DNA of 64,000 nt from Pinus tabuliformis. Lineage: Eukaryota > Streptophyta > Pinopsida > Pinales > Pinaceae. The DNA is taken from contig CM062815.1 in assembly GCA_031772625.1 (NCBI GenBank), positions 922,166,582 through 922,230,581 on the forward strand, written 5' to 3'. The notes under the pieces were generated by a model, which ran no database searches, was not told the origin of the DNA, and saw only the letters and a list, made by a program, of their open reading frames with translations. Positions 19,529 through 31,736 of this stretch are shown here, one piece after another. Made by a program: the position numbers and the translations under genes. The first letter of the stretch is position 1; each line of letters opens with the position of its first letter.

Positions 19529-20053
19529 TTGCACAAGATGATGAAGCCACAGGAAGAGCTAGACAAAGCACAAACTCATATGTTGATCCAGAACTATGAG
19601 CAGCTCCCACCGTTCATCATCAGCATTGAGGCTTCCTATGCATGGTTGTTCAAGAGTCTGGTTATCATATTGAGGACACACAAGATCTCTTCAATCAGAA
19701 ACCTCACTCAAGCCATGAAGAAGAACCAAGTCATGCTAGAGGTCGACAGGTACATAGAGCAGTTGATGCATGAAGCCACTAGTGATGACTTACAACTCAA
19801 CATAAGAAACATGTAGAAGTATATCAGTGGTCTAGTCACACTCAAGATAGTGCTGCATATGCTTCAGGATGAGTTGGACAGAGATTTCATAACCATATAC
19901 CTAGAAGCCATGGAGACAAGAGTCTACTTCGATAAAGACATCACCAAATAGTATGGGGACACAATAGTGCATTACCAAGCTTGGTATCAGTTCGTCACCG
20001 AAGAACACCACGAGGATGTTTCTGAGTTGATCTTTCCCCAAGACCCCGAGTGA
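19529..20053 (+). pseudogene. Coding remnant directly flanking element A, possibly the tail of another retroelement ORF
   Basis: The frame from 19529 is open for 95 residues to TAG 19814-19816 and then continues in the same frame, interrupted by a second TAG (about 19949-19951), to TGA 20051-20053. The protein is helical with alternating Leu/Ile (WLFKSLVIILRTHKISS, LDRDFITIYLEAMETRVYF) and carries no enzyme motif. Only a C-terminal piece is present because element A begins at 19526. Downstream sequence looks LTR-like, so it may be the last ORF of an older element. I do not recognise the family. Confidence 0.4.
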
Positions 20054-20762
20054 TGATGTTTGTCTTGTTAGGCTGACTCAAGCCTATTTTTTCCCACATG
20101 GGTATATGTGGAAATTGTATTATTATTTGTAAATATATTGTAAGTGAAATTCCAAGCGTCATTAATGGAATGTGAATAGTCACTATGTAATGTGAAGTGT
20201 CATGAGGGTAGTCAAAGAGTCAAAAGGGAAATTCAAGGGTCACCCCACCCTTTGTTATATATAGAACCTCATAACTCATAATACAGGTTTTTTGAAGTTA
20301 ATATTTTGGCTAGGCATTTCTTAGAGAAGGCTTGGAGACTATTGTGACGAGCCTTGGCTTCTCCATAGTGTAGAGCGAGTACATCATTTTGGAGGAGCAG
20401 GCGGTGTTGAATGTAATATTTTATTATTGGGGCTAGTGGCTATCAATGGTGTATGTATAGATGGAACTTTCACTTAATAATATACAACAAAGCCAACACG
20501 TTTTCATGCATAAGTTGTTATTGTAGTTGGACTATTATGGTTTCTTTAGCAATGCATGTTATTTAACTTATGCATTCACGTATGAACTATTTTGTATGCA
20601 ATTGTATGGATATTTTTGCACACATGTTGTTGAATTAACCCGTCACTTTGGTTTGTGGACTATTCTGCTTTCCATCTTGTGATGTCATTCTGATCATGTG
20701 TTGCTTTTAGGCTGCGTACTATTATAGGCTTCTAAGGGACACACTTTCTTTTCCATTCCATT
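20054..20762 (+). other. LTR-like non-coding stretch downstream of the coding remnant
   Basis: No gene. There is a TATA-like TATATATA at 20256-20263 followed by sequence of the kind seen in LTR R regions, and AT-rich DNA. If the upstream remnant is a retroelement ORF this may be its 3' LTR in plus orientation, but I find no second copy in the window and no clear ends. Confidence 0.3.
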
Positions 20763-20996
20763 TGTTAGAACCCCCATGCATCTCACTTGAATCGCTGCAA
20801 GGTCACACACTTTAGAAAAAATTATCGCATTGACCTCTATGTGCTACTGCAGTCAAGGCTTTACTTTACTACCCACCGTTGGGACTCCTACTCCAAACGG
20901 TCTGAGGTCTAGTTGGCACTTCTTACTAGGGAGATCCCTTGACATGTTGGCAGGTCCAACACCATCAAAAATGGGTTAGGGTTGGACCCTAACATG

Positions 20997-21013
20997 CCCC
21001 CCCCCCCACCCAT
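20997..21013 (-). other. Polypurine tract of the chromovirus
   Basis: Minus strand shows a run of G (GGGTGGGGGGGGGGGG) two bases before the LTR start TGTTAGGG at 20994. This is where the plus-strand primer should lie, and it confirms the minus orientation. Confidence 0.75.
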
Positions 21014-21049
21014 CAAAAGAAGCCTTGTCCTTAAGGCTAAAGCTACTAA

Positions 21050-21816
21050 AAGTACTGAAGAATAGTGGTTGATTCCATCTTATGGAGAGGTGTCTTTCCA
21101 CTTGAGGAGGACTTTCTTGATCGTGTGTCTACAAAGATGTATTTTGTGAGTATCAAGGACCTCTTTGGGTCAGATCAAAAGTGAACCTTCCTCATCCAAT
21201 TCTGGAAGACTTGCTTAAACCCTGGAATTGTTCCCGTCAACTTTCTTGAGGCAAGATACATGGAGCACTGGGTGTATTTTTGAAGTAGTTGACATGGGCA
21301 ATTTGTAAGTGGCTGATCCTATGCATTGAAGTACCTGATAAGGCCCATAGAATTTTGGGGCTAGTTTCTAGCAACTCTTTTCCTTGAGAGATGTCTACTT
21401 ATAAGGTTGGATTCATAGGAACACATGGTCACCTACCTAAAATGAGCTCTACGAACGGTGTTGGTCGACCTATTGCTTCATTTGATTCTGAGCTTGATGT
21501 AGATTATCTTTGAGATGAGCGATCATGGCGGCACAATTTTGCAAGAGCTTATTAACTCCTTGTACTTTGGAATATCTAGGGATATAAGAAGCTAGCGAAG
21601 GTGGAAGTTGGCCAAACACTACCTCATATGGCATCATCTTATTGGCTTCATGATAGTTAGTATTATACCACCATTCAGCTAAAGGCGTCCATTGTAACCA
21701 TTGATGTTGATTGTTTTAAGTCAAGCACCGTAGATAGGTCTCCAAACATTTGTTGACTGCTTATGTTTGACCATCGATTTGGGGTGATAGGTTATACTCA
21801 GTTGGAGTTGCATTCC
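21050..21816 (-). pseudogene. Chromovirus integrase C-terminus and chromodomain remnant
   Basis: Heavily broken. Near the element's 3' end (about 21060-21130) one minus frame reads KKVLLKWKDTSP, which is the conserved core of a retroelement chromodomain (LVKWKx). Fragments of the integrase C-terminal region lie between this and 21816. The chromodomain is the diagnostic mark of the chromovirus branch, known to guide integration by binding histone marks. Confidence 0.6.
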
Positions 21817-22308
21817 CTATAGATTGAAAATTTCCTGCCAAAAATTGCAAGTGAAAGTGGGGCCTTGATCAGACACAATGGAAGTTTGCATGCCATGCAG
21901 TTTGGATATTTGATCCATGAAAACCTTAGCCACAAATGTTGGGGCAAATGGGTGCGGTAGAGCGCAAAAATGAGCATATTTGGAAAGTTTTTCAACAACC
22001 ACCATGATGACTAATTTGTTTTCTGAATTTGGGAGACTTGTAATGAAATCCATGGAAACATTCGTACAGACAGAATCAGAGAGTGGAAAGGTTTGTAAGG
22101 TTCTCGATAGCTTGATATTTTTCCCTTTGTTGCACTGGCATACTTCGCATTCAGCTACAAAATTAAGTATTTTGTACTTCATGCTAGTCCAAAATAAAGA
22201 GCGACATGCACATGCATAAGTCTTCTGAAATCTTGAATGCCCAACAATTGTAGAGGAGTGCAACTCTTCCAAGATATAGGGTTTGAGGGTGGAGGTTGGG
22301 GATAGCAC
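21817..22308 (-). pseudogene. Chromovirus integrase, zinc finger and catalytic core fragment
   Basis: 163 open residues. The zinc finger is visible as GHSRF, then CEVCQCNKG. The core starts with MDFITSLPNS (first catalytic Asp) and reaches VSDQGPTFTCNFW (second Asp). The frame ends before the catalytic Glu. This is the best preserved part of the element's polyprotein. Confidence 0.8.
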
Positions 22309-22689
22309 TAACTAATCCCTATAACACAGAAGTTCATACTTCCAAGGGTAATCCTCTGAGGAATTCGGATATGCTCGTAATATATTAATGAGCTGGGACA
22401 AAGAGGGGTGGTAGAACCATTCATGATGGGATGTGTCAATCCAATATGGTATAGGTAGAGAGAGAGATAACATGGTTCTCTCTTCCTCAAATTATAGCGA
22501 TAATGCATCAACCAATACATTATCACACCCCTTCTTGTAAATTCTCATAATCATATCCCAAAAGAATTGTCCATTTATTTTATTGTGACAACAATAGACA
22601 CTACTCTAGGAAATATTTTAAGTTATGATGGTCAGTGTGGATTTGGAAATGATGCCCCAATCAGTATGATAGCCAAGTGTCTATTGTAT

Positions 22690-23384
22690 GTAATATGGCC
22701 ATCATTTCTTTCTCATATCTAGATTAACCAAGATGTTCGCCACTTAGTTGTTGACTGGTGAAAGCCAATGGTTTATCTTCCTACATTAATATTGCATTAA
22801 TGCATGTACCTGAAGTATCACATTAAAACACAAAAGGTTTTGTGAAGTATGGTAAGGCCAATACTGGAGTGGAGAACATAGCCTGTTTGAGAGCCAAGAA
22901 GGTCTGCTAAGCTGCTTTAGTCCATTGAAATGATTTTTTCTTGAGAATACTAGTGAAGGGTCGGTAAATGCATCCATAATTGCTAACAAATTTGTGATAG
23001 TAGCCTGTCAAACCCAAGAATCCCCTCAAAATCTTTAAGGTTTTTGATTGGGGCCAATCTTACATTGCCTAAATTTTTTTCGGATCAACCCTCACTCCTT
23101 CACAGTTGACAATGTGTCCCAAATACTCTACTTCTTCCATGCCAAAGGAACACTTGGATAATTTGACAAGTAATGTGTGATCTTGGAGTAGTTTCAATAC
23201 CTAGTCAACATGTTGAAGGTGTGTGTCCCATGTTATGTTGTAGATGAGAAAGTCATAAAAAAAAAATCAAAATGTATTTTCTAAGATATGGTTTCACAAG
23301 GTGGTTCATTAGGATCTGAAAAGTGGATGGGGCATTACATAGATGAAATGACATGACCAGGAATTCATAATGCCCTTCATTAGT
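22690..23384 (-). pseudogene. Chromovirus RT C-terminal part and RNase H remnant
   Basis: Continues the RT fragment with many stops. A motif reading FYDFLIY stands where (F/Y)xDDILIY is expected, so the second catalytic Asp is lost. YLGHIV and VRVDPKK (about 23090-23150) are the conserved RT thumb segment, followed by LRGFLGLTGYY. RNase H traces occur near 22790-22990. Confidence 0.65.
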
Positions 23385-23726
23385 TTAGAAGGATGTCTTG
23401 GGAATGCCAACTTCCTTCATCCATATTTGGTGATAACCTAATTGGAGGTCTAGCTTGGTAAAATAGTTTTCACCATGCAGCTCATCAACTACTTGAATTG
23501 GAAGTTTGTCCTTGATAGTGAGATTGTTAAGGGCCCTAAAGTTGGGACACACGTGCCATTCACAGTATTTATTTAAAACCATGACCACTGGAGATGGATA
23601 AGTGCTAGTGTTGGGACAAATAACACCAGCTTTGAGGATTTCCTTGATTATTTTTTCAATTCCATTCTTTTTGTCAAAAGGATATCTATAGGGGCAGACA
23701 TTTAGTGGCTGGGTACCTGGGAGCAA
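23385..23726 (-). pseudogene. Chromovirus RT N-terminal fragment
   Basis: 113 open residues with PYRYP, a Gypsy-type fingers region with SPVVMVLNK, CPNFRALNNLTIKDKLPIQ and YFTKLDLQLGYHQI (first catalytic Asp in LDL). Several conserved residues are changed (CPN for VDY), as expected for a dead copy. Confidence 0.85.
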
Positions 23727-24628
23727 AGGGATGATATGATCATGTTCACCCCTAGGGGGTGGGAGCTACATATGTTTGTCAAAGACCCACTAGTGGTGAG
23801 CCCAATGGATATTGGTGGCCACCCACCTATTCCACATGGACCCCCACCATTGTTTCTTTCAATTTTTCAGTTTCCTTAATTGTAGCATAGTTTACTATTT
23901 TTGGAAGTTTTTTGGGTCCTAAACTTCTAGAGCTGTTTTGAGGCTCTAAATGACATTTTTTGGGAAAATCACGTGGCAAAGATCATTTATCAAATTGGTA
24001 TTCATTGTCAATAGTTGTAGTCCTCGGATATATCTTTCTAACGAGGTATCATATGCATCAAACAGAGATTGTATGCCAAAGTTACGACCCCAGGAAGTTG
24101 ATGTACCAATTTACCCCAATGGGGCCCATAGTTTGGCATTTCATCTACTAGGGTTAGGTTTTTGGATGTTTGGGGTTTTCCATTGCTTCTCAACAATAAA
24201 TATGCCATCAAGCCTCATTGTAATACAATTTAGAGGCATGTAGCTGCCACATCTCTTCCCAAAGATAAGCTACCATCGCCCGAGCTAGTTTATTTCCATT
24301 ATGTATGTAAGCATATTTCAGTTCTTTGATATTCATGAAATGAAGTTTTATTTCTGTTGCATCTCTGTGTTTGTGGTTGTATCTGTAATTTGTTGTGCTC
24401 ATGTTTAAATTTCAATCAAGTGGTGATCTAATACCTGTTGCATTCAGGATGAATGTTAGGAGGACTGGATTCAATGGCTTGGATGACATTAAATTGTGTT
24501 ATTATCCCATGATGGCTCTTTTTTAAAAGCTTCTAAATTCGATGCAAGTTTATGATAGTAGTAGAACCTACCTAGAGTCCCAGCAGTGTATGAGTTTGGT
24601 AATTCTGATTAAATCTCATATATAAATC

Positions 24629-24980
24629 CTAGAAGTCCATTGTGATAGGACCCAGTGTGTAGAGACATTTAGCACCCCGGAAAATGTCATAACCACCCAT
24701 TGCAAAGGAAAACATGTGGCTTTTGAGGTGATAATCCCCCATTTGAAGCTTAATATTTTCACAACGTCCTTCACATTTCATGGTCCCCCCATAAAAAATA
24801 AGGACTTGGAAATTAGATACCACCATGAAAAAACAATGAATTGCTTTTGCTACTCTCTTATGGACAAAATTATACATGTTGCCACTATCAATCAACACGA
24901 CTACTAGCCGATGTTTAATAAAACATTGGATTTTGAGGGTTTGGGGAGAAGAAATTTTGTCCAGAGCATGGAGTGAGATA
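24629..24980 (-). pseudogene. Chromovirus protease remnant
   Basis: Active site VLIDSGN, with IQCFI upstream and a C-terminal strand region that includes YDIFRGAKCLYTLGPITMDF. The usual DSGS/T-HNF context is recognisable as DSGNMYNFV. It lies between the gag zinc-knuckle remnant and RT, the normal place. Confidence 0.75.
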
Positions 24981-25154
24981 ACTAGCTCATTTGGTGTAGT
25001 TGTAGTATCAGTGTCTTGGATCAGTGTCTCGGGATGTTAGGGGTTCACCCTCTTCCTCCTCAAGAACTTTAGTGGATAGAGCTTCATTGAAGGACTTGTT
25101 TTGAGTAGTTCTGATTTGAAAGAATTTTGGTTACTTTCATTTATGTGTTTGGGA

Positions 25155-25500
25155 TTATTTGTCATCACAATAGTAGCAAAGTCCTTGTTTCCTTCTTTTG
25201 GCCTTTTCTGTCGGTGACGCCTTTTGAATCTTAAGTGTTTGGGTGGGGTCTATAGCCGGGGTGGGGCATGCCCGTGCGATGAAATTTGGAAGATTCGATT
25301 GGGAAATTAAATTGACTTCTACCTTTAAGGCCTTGCTTCTAACCAAGTAGCTAGTTAACACATTCGAACATGGGCTTGGATGGCTTCCTTTAGACCACTG
25401 ATGAAACATTCCAAGTAAAAGGCATCTCCTAGTCCTCCAGTCCATATGGCTAATTATTCAAAGGAAGCAATGTAGTCTCATACTATACATGTTTTCCTGA
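25155..25500 (-). pseudogene. Chromovirus gag C-terminal remnant
   Basis: The open piece at 25155-25445 ends in GLCYYCDDK, the first half of a CCHC knuckle, after a basic KAKRRKQ stretch. A neighbouring frame keeps the capsid motif around FHQWSKG. Frameshifted and interrupted. Farther upstream (25500-26900) I cannot follow gag. Confidence 0.6.
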
Positions 25501-26499
25501 GCTTATTGAGATGACCCAAAAAGTGAGATTCCCGATCAAAGCAGTCACAAATGGATTTTGTAAACATGTGTCGGGCTAAATATTTACACTATTGATTCCC
25601 AATATTAAATGATCAACCAGGGAGTCATAGACTTAGAGGTGCAAGCACAGGAAATGCAAGATTGGAGCCTTGTCTAGCCTAATCTAAAGTCAGCGACAAT
25701 ATGAGAAAAGTAAAAAAACTACAGGAAATTACAACTAAGGATTCATCATTGGGACACATAAATAACTTGCGTTATAATGGCTCAGATCACAGTCTTTCAT
25801 GTGTAAGAAATTGTGAGTAGCTTACTTCATTTTTTCTATAATGGTCAGCTAAGCTATGAGAAAACCAAATTAAACTAAATAAAACAAACTGCATGAAATT
25901 TTAGATATCACAAGAGTCTTCACTTAATGGAACATGCAGGTGAGTGGTGAGATCTCTTGTCTTAACCTTTCATGTTCTTCAAAATAGAAAACAATATTTC
26001 TAACATAAAACCCGTGAAATAGAGTTTGAAAAGAAATCTACGATACTAGATGCATGCAAATAGAGCAAATAATAAATTTAAATTAAAAATAGAATGAGCA
26101 GCATATTACCAATCTTGAGGGGCCCTCCCAAGATGGAAATTGCTACTAGAGGCACTTCAAATGAAATCCAAGTATGCAACACAAATTTGGAATCAATCAC
26201 CTTCCAACCATAAATTGATACCCGGTACCATGCATACACTAGCATTGGTCAAATTTTGATATTACTTAAGAGTAGTATGGTTGGAGAGAGGGCATGCTTA
26301 GGAGCCTAGTGATGTGGGTCACTTGAAGTCACGTCGAGAAAAAATTGGGGGCTTACAGGGGAATGGTACCACTGCAATCAACTTTTTCTCTTGAATCTTA
26401 TGGGCTATGTCTCTTGCAAGTTGATCAATACTGCAGTGGCTGAAATCCAAAATGATTGATACTTCCAAATATCTTACAGAAATCAAGGTTGGACTGTAG
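25501..26499 (-). other. Chromovirus gag/leader region, unreadable
   Basis: Position says this should hold the N-terminal half of gag. No continuous reading frame or motif survives. AT-rich, no other element recognised. Confidence 0.4.
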
Positions 26500-26712
26500 T
26501 AGCAGAAACCCTAAAGTCTCGAAACAGTAAAATGTTTTGTGATGATCTGATCTGGACTATAGCGGTCAAAACCCTCCTTGCACAAAGAGTCTGATATGTG
26601 TTGTGAAAACCCCAACTGATGAATCTAATTTGTATGATGGCAGTAGAACCCCAACTGTTGGATCTTATTTGTATGGAAGCAGTCGAACCCTAACTGCTGG
26701 ATCTGATATGGA
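26500..26712. repeat. Degenerate tandem repeat, about 39-bp unit
   Basis: Successive units share a core like AACCCCAACTG followed by ATCTGAT or ATCTTAT and TTTGTATG. About five units, the last three clearest (26600-26712). It lies in the chromovirus leader and is not CRISPR-like, as units abut directly. Confidence 0.45.
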
Positions 26713-27233
26713 CAAAAAGGTAAAGGGAAATCTTCAGATAGTTGAGGGAACGATGGTGCTATAGATCGCGATATACGTAGGGCTCCAACAGTGGTACTCG
26801 ACCCAATCTCTTAGAGTGCTAAATAAGGAGGATTTCCAGTACCCTTAGTCGTACTACCCGACTACCCTATTGTACGTCTGAGTAATCTCCCCAAGTGTTG
26901 TTCTTAGTGTACTGTAGCAGCAAGACAACCCACGACTTATTTAAGGTTAGGTTTTAGGATACCCTAAAGGGGCTTTTGATATACCCAAGGGTACGTGGGA
27001 GTGCAGTCCGTGTGTGATTCTTTTTAATTTGATACTACTTGAACAGGTACCCACAAGGGCTACAAGGGAATCCAACAAGCGTGACCACCACTTGTAGTTC
27101 TTGCGTGCATGCCTCCCCAAATCCACGGGTTTATGCACTCAACAACATATCCCATTTTTTAAAGACATTGGAACAAGTCTCTAGCCTAAAAAAAAATCTA
27201 CCAAAATTTGAGGTACAACCGGCCCTGGAAATT
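26713..27233. other. Chromovirus leader, no gene
   Basis: Short spurious ORFs only. Nothing recognisable besides the primer site at its right end. Confidence 0.4.
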
Positions 27234-27245
27234 TCTCTGATACAA
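27234..27245 (-). other. Primer binding site of the chromovirus (initiator tRNA-Met type, degenerate)
   Basis: Minus strand TTGTATCAGAGA against the usual TGGTATCAGAGC, 10 of 12 matching. It lies 2 nt inside the LTR end, the expected spacing. Confidence 0.6.
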
Positions 27246-27247
27246 CT

Positions 27248-27725
27248 TGTTATGCACTTGACATGTGAGAATAATAGAATGCCAGAAATACGAAACAATA
27301 TTTCCAAAAACACATAAATATTACAAGAATTGAGACATGCTGCAAAGATGTTTGATTATTCAAAAGAAGAATACAATGTTCACTTGCCTCTTCGAGGGGG
27401 CAACCTCCAACAGAGCAAAGCTCAATTACAATAAAACCTTATGCTTCTTCCCTTGTTATCTAAGACTATTTATAACTTTATGACATCTAAAACCCTAACT
27501 ACTAGTGGTCCCTTGCATAATATGGGTTAACCACTTTATTTATTAACTATGGTCTGTTTACAACTAATTGTGATCCCTTTTATATAATGCAGGTCAACCA
27601 CTTACAATTATTATTAATGTGGATAACTACTTACGGGCTTTATTAACTCAACTAACTAACTATGACTCTAATGAGGTCCCTTGGGCTTATTACATAAATA
27701 AATGGGTTAGGGTTGGACCCTAACA
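27248..27725 (-). repeat. 5' LTR of the chromovirus (478 bp)
   Basis: Element orientation TGTTAGGG at 27725 to ATAACA at 27248, with inverted TGTTA/TAACA ends. The primer site follows at once. Only its first 25 or so bases match the putative 3' LTR start at 20994. Confidence 0.6.
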
Positions 27726-28082
27726 AATTTAGTGGCCCAATACTGCAATGATAGGCACTAGTCTTCTTCCTTAATTTCGTCGACCAAAAGTTGAAAATTT
27801 CATTTCATCTTTTCCTTTTTTTGTTTATTTTCAATTTGGGGGTTTTAAAGTTATTCTTTGTAGATGCAGATTGCTAGGAATCAAATCTTGTGTCTATCCT
27901 TCCTAAATCTAACTATATTCTAAGTGGTTTATGCAAGCCAAGTCCTCTAAGTGATCGATATGTTACTGATTTGCGTAAATTAGATAGTTTGTGCTTTAAT
28001 AAGTGTATAGCTAGTCAAATAAATTTAGATCTTGGTTGAAATTGAAAACTATGAGATAATTCATTTGTGGCATAGGGTTTTA

Positions 28083-28322
28083 AAGATACTTTTCTTATAC
28101 TCACACATTGGGAAGAAAAAAATTCCTAATGACTTGAACATTACTCATGAATTTGATCAATGTTTTTCTTTTTAGGTAAACTTGACATTCATTTGTAAAA
28201 AAAGAATACTTTTCTTATACTCACAGATTGGGAAGGAAATAATTCCTAATGACTTGAACATTACTCTTCAATTTGATCAATGCTTTTCTTTCTAAGTAAA
28301 CTTGACATTCATTTGTAAAAAA
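28083..28322. repeat. Tandem duplication, 120-bp unit, two copies
   Basis: 28083-28202 and 28203-28322 align column by column at an offset of exactly 120, with roughly ten substitutions. Both contain ACTTTTCTTATACTCACA and CTTGACATTCATTTGTAAAA. Confidence 0.9.
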
Positions 28323-29179
28323 TCAATGTCATATCTCATATTGGAAAGAAATTCTCATTTTACTAAATGCCTCATGTGATTGGCTAGAAATTGATCTAAA
28401 AGAGAGTTTATATGTTGGATAATCTATTTTTCATTTGTACAACAAATTTAAATGTGTGAAAGGAATGATAGACATATCCATGGTTGAAAACAAAGTTGTT
28501 TAATCTTCTTTGTAACAAGTATTTCAAGCCAATTGCTATTGGTTGGTTTTTTTGGTTGAAATGTTAATTTGTATGTTGAGCACACTTTATTATGCCACGT
28601 TTCATTTAAAGGTTAATCTAAACAATCTTAAAGGTTTAATCTATACTTTACTTTTCGAAATGGCATGCTTAAGAGGTCAAGCCAAATCTTGAATTCATCA
28701 CTTCCTCACTTTTCACCATTAAAGTTTGATTGTAGTATCTCTTTCACACTAAATAAAGGTAAGGGAGATGAAAAATACACTTAAACACACTTCAAAAAAA
28801 TATATTTAACTCTATTATCCATAAATATTTTGTTGGTTGATTTCATTACTCTTTCTTTACCACAGCTTAATCACGTTATGATCTAAGAGAAATAGTGTTT
28901 GTTTTAATGCTAATGTCATGGTTAAACATATTTATTTATAACATGATTTGGTTATAAACTTCTAACACTTGGTTACAAAAATTTTGATACATATTATGTT
29001 GTGTGGGATAAGGTCTCTATGATGGTTGACTATAACACTATAACCTAAGCACTATACATGGTATACATTTTTCTTAAGTGTGTGGAAAGTCTCATAAATT
29101 CATTTCTATGGTTCTTCACTTTAGGTATTTATGACCATGGTTCTTCATTTTAAGTATTTATGATTTGTATCATTTTAAT

Positions 29180-29850
29180 GGCATTATTGAGCGTTAATGG
29201 GTGAAGTCTATAAATATGCTTCGAGTTGGTATCCAAAAACTTGAGGTTTGAACATAACTAACAATAAAATATGTATAATATGTTGCTTATTTGTTGTAAT
29301 ATTTTCATAGTGGAAATCTAAGTAATGATTTTTTTTTCTAATCTATTTCGATTGGAATGGTTTGCATTTAACTAAGAGGATGACATCATTCGAAACACAT
29401 TGAGAATGGGATTTATCTCCTCATTAATCATTTCGTGATTTATTTGCACTATAATCGAATCTAAAATATCTAATTTTATGTTGAGCTAATGGTTTTATTT
29501 CGATGACATTATTGATGACATTATTGAGTATTAATGGTTGTAGTATATTTTTCGAGTTGGTATCCAAAATATTGAGGTTTTAACATAATTAACACATTGA
29601 TTCTAGAGTGTTTGGCTAATAAAACATGTATAAATATGTTACTTATTTGTTGTAATACTTTCATAGTGGAAATCTAAGTAATGATTTTTTTCTAGTCTAT
29701 TTAGATTGGAATAGTTTGCATTTAACCAAGTGAATAACATCATTTGAAGCACATTGAAAATGGAATTTAGCTCCCCATTAAGCATTTCGTGATTTATTTG
29801 CACTGTAAGAAAATCTAAAATATCTAATTTCATGTTAAGCCAATGGTTTC
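29180..29850. repeat. Tandem duplication, about 330-360-bp unit, two diverged copies
   Basis: Copy 1 is about 29180-29493, copy 2 about 29500-29850. Shared words include CGAGTTGGTATCCAAAA, CATAGTGGAAATCTAAGTAA and CATTTCGTGATTTATTTGCAC in the same order, with an insertion near 29593 in copy 2. Confidence 0.85.
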
Positions 29851-30287
29851 TTATGTTGTTCATGGTTGATGTGTGAGGATAAGAAAATTTTGATTTACTC
29901 ACACCATTAATTCAAAATCATTTCCAACTTCATAGATGCACAATTTATACCATTTAAATTTTTTTAGTCTATTTAATGAACTATTTATACACTCTAACTT
30001 GTCTTCAATTCTTTGAAGTAGTTTGAGTGATAATGGTTAGATATTTTTTTGTCAAATCTAAATTAGGAAGGCGCTTATCTTATACAATGATTTATTTTGA
30101 TTAATTAACAGGTTTCCTTCTTGAATGAAACATCTTTTTCTTTAGTTTAAAGTGTGAGGCAAGATTATTGAGATAATGGTTGATGGCTTTTTTTAGAGTT
30201 GCCCTTGGGCTCTCCGACGGAGGCTAATATCTTTCCCTCTAGGATAGTGTTTGAGAAATAATGTCTCCCAAGGTTGAATGTAACTAT

Positions 30288-31673
30288 TGTAGAGTCCCAT
30301 AACCGTTTTTTTTTACACCCTTGTTCCACCATTTTCCTCTTTTTCATCATCACTATCAACTCAATAAAGGAAATAAATCATAGATTTTGATAAGGTAATA
30401 ACTCCTACATGTCTTATTTCTCATATGTGTTAATGTTCCTTATTTTTATATTAAAGAGTGCATTAGCTACAGAATTAACATGATTCTGCAACCATTTTGT
30501 AAATCTGTAGCTACCTCCATGGTTTGCGGGGTTCTGGTGCGCTAATGAAACAACTAAGCATATGGGTAGTTGAGGATTGATCCCCTCATGGATCTCCTCC
30601 TATTCGCTCGAGCCAGTTCATCAAAAGGATCGCACAACAGCATGGTCAAAGATACAGGTCAACACGTAGCAGCAAGGAGTCCAAACACAACACATTTTCT
30701 CGATTTGCTTTCCAAATAGAAAATCGACGAATAACGATTTTCCTATTTAAGTTTCATATTTGAATTAGGATTAAACATCAGATTTGTAGGCATGAAAGTC
30801 TCAACAGATTGAGCACAAATTTTATATAAATATGTATTCTTTGTAAACGATAACAAGGAGGAAGTATTAAGTTAATTGTTGAAGAAATTATGATCCAGGC
30901 TTTCGCTTTTGCTTTAATTTAAAGTTACAGTTCTGATCTGAGGCATATGTGATTGTGAATCATACCTATTGGATGCAGAGGGCCCTTGCAAACAGTCAAG
31001 GTTTTAATTTTTTTTTTTTTGTTGCTTTGTAATTGCTTTCATTTAAATGTTTTTTGTTATCACTTCATTCTAGTTTAATTACTTCACTACTTTCATTATT
31101 GCGTATGGACTTCATTATCTTGTTATCGTTTCACATTCCATTTATAGTTACAGTCTTTCACATAGTCTATTACTTCAATGATTTTCGCTTCATTACATTC
31201 AATATCTTCATGCTTTTTAGAGTTAGAATTTATATCATTCTGTAATTTGTAATTAGAAACTTTCGTCATGTTCTTTAAACTCAGAATTGTGTATATTTCA
31301 TAAGCAATTTTTTGGATTTTAATACTTTGTTTCATAGTAGAAAAGTGTTTATATAGATTCATAAATTTAGGATGAATAACATAAGACATTTTCTAGATGA
31401 TAATTAATTAGATATGATTTGATAGATTGATCTAAAAATATCCTAACTTTCATTCATTCTGACAGTATCTTAACTTTCAGGTATTAAGTTGTAGAAAGCT
31501 AACTCTAATGAAAATATAGATAAACAATAAAAATATCAAAATAAACATAACCATCATCTTACTAAACGAAAGAATAGGCTTCTAGCATATATAGTGCACC
31601 TACACTTCACAAGTTTACAAACTCCGGTTGATAAGTTATGCTTGCAATTTAAGAACAATAAATTGACCAAACA
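30288..31673 (+). repeat. 5' LTR of element B (1386 bp)
   Basis: Runs from TGTAGAGTCC to GACCAAACA and matches 39830-41219 along its whole length with substitutions and small indels. A TATA-like TTATATAAA lies at 30822-30830. Confidence 0.93.
30822..30830 (+). promoter_or_regulatory. TATA-like box of element B 5' LTR
   Basis: TTATATAAA, kept at 40369-40377 in the 3' LTR. Gives a U3 of about 560 bp if used. Confidence 0.45.
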
Positions 31674-31676
31674 TTT

Positions 31677-31694
31677 TGGCGGCGTTGCGAGGGA
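31677..31694 (+). other. Primer binding site of element B (tRNA-Asp type)
   Basis: TGGCGGCGTTGCGAGGGA, 3 nt after the LTR; the usual Athila site is TGGCGCCGTTGCCGGGGA, so three positions differ. Confidence 0.8.
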
Positions 31695-31736
31695 AGTGTA
31701 AATAGAAGCCTTAAAAAAATCAAATAAAAAAAGGAC

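Larger units (their letters stand above)
20763..27725 (-). mobile_element. Decayed chromovirus (Ty3/Gypsy with chromodomain), minus strand
   Basis: Reading right to left: LTR ending at 27725, initiator-Met-type primer site, gag remnant with zinc-knuckle Cys residues, protease, RT, RNase H remnant, integrase and chromodomain remnant, polypurine tract, and the start of a second LTR at 20994. All coding parts are broken by many stops and frameshifts. The first 25 or so bases of the LTR at 20970-20994 and 27701-27725 are identical (TGTTAGGGTCCAACCC in element orientation), but I cannot align the rest of the two LTRs by eye, so the left boundary 20763 (a TGTTA on the plus strand) is tentative. Much older than element A. 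Confidence 0.75.
27726..30287. other. AT-rich intergenic DNA between the chromovirus and element B
   Basis: No supported gene. Short ORFs such as 29639-29902 are in AT-rich repeats and have no recognisable content. Two local tandem duplications are listed separately. Confidence 0.5.

Noticed and set aside
26780-26795. CTCCAACAGTGGTA as a plus-strand primer site
   Set aside because: Matches only TGGTA of the initiator-Met site, and the chromovirus lies on the other strand with a better site at 27234-27245.
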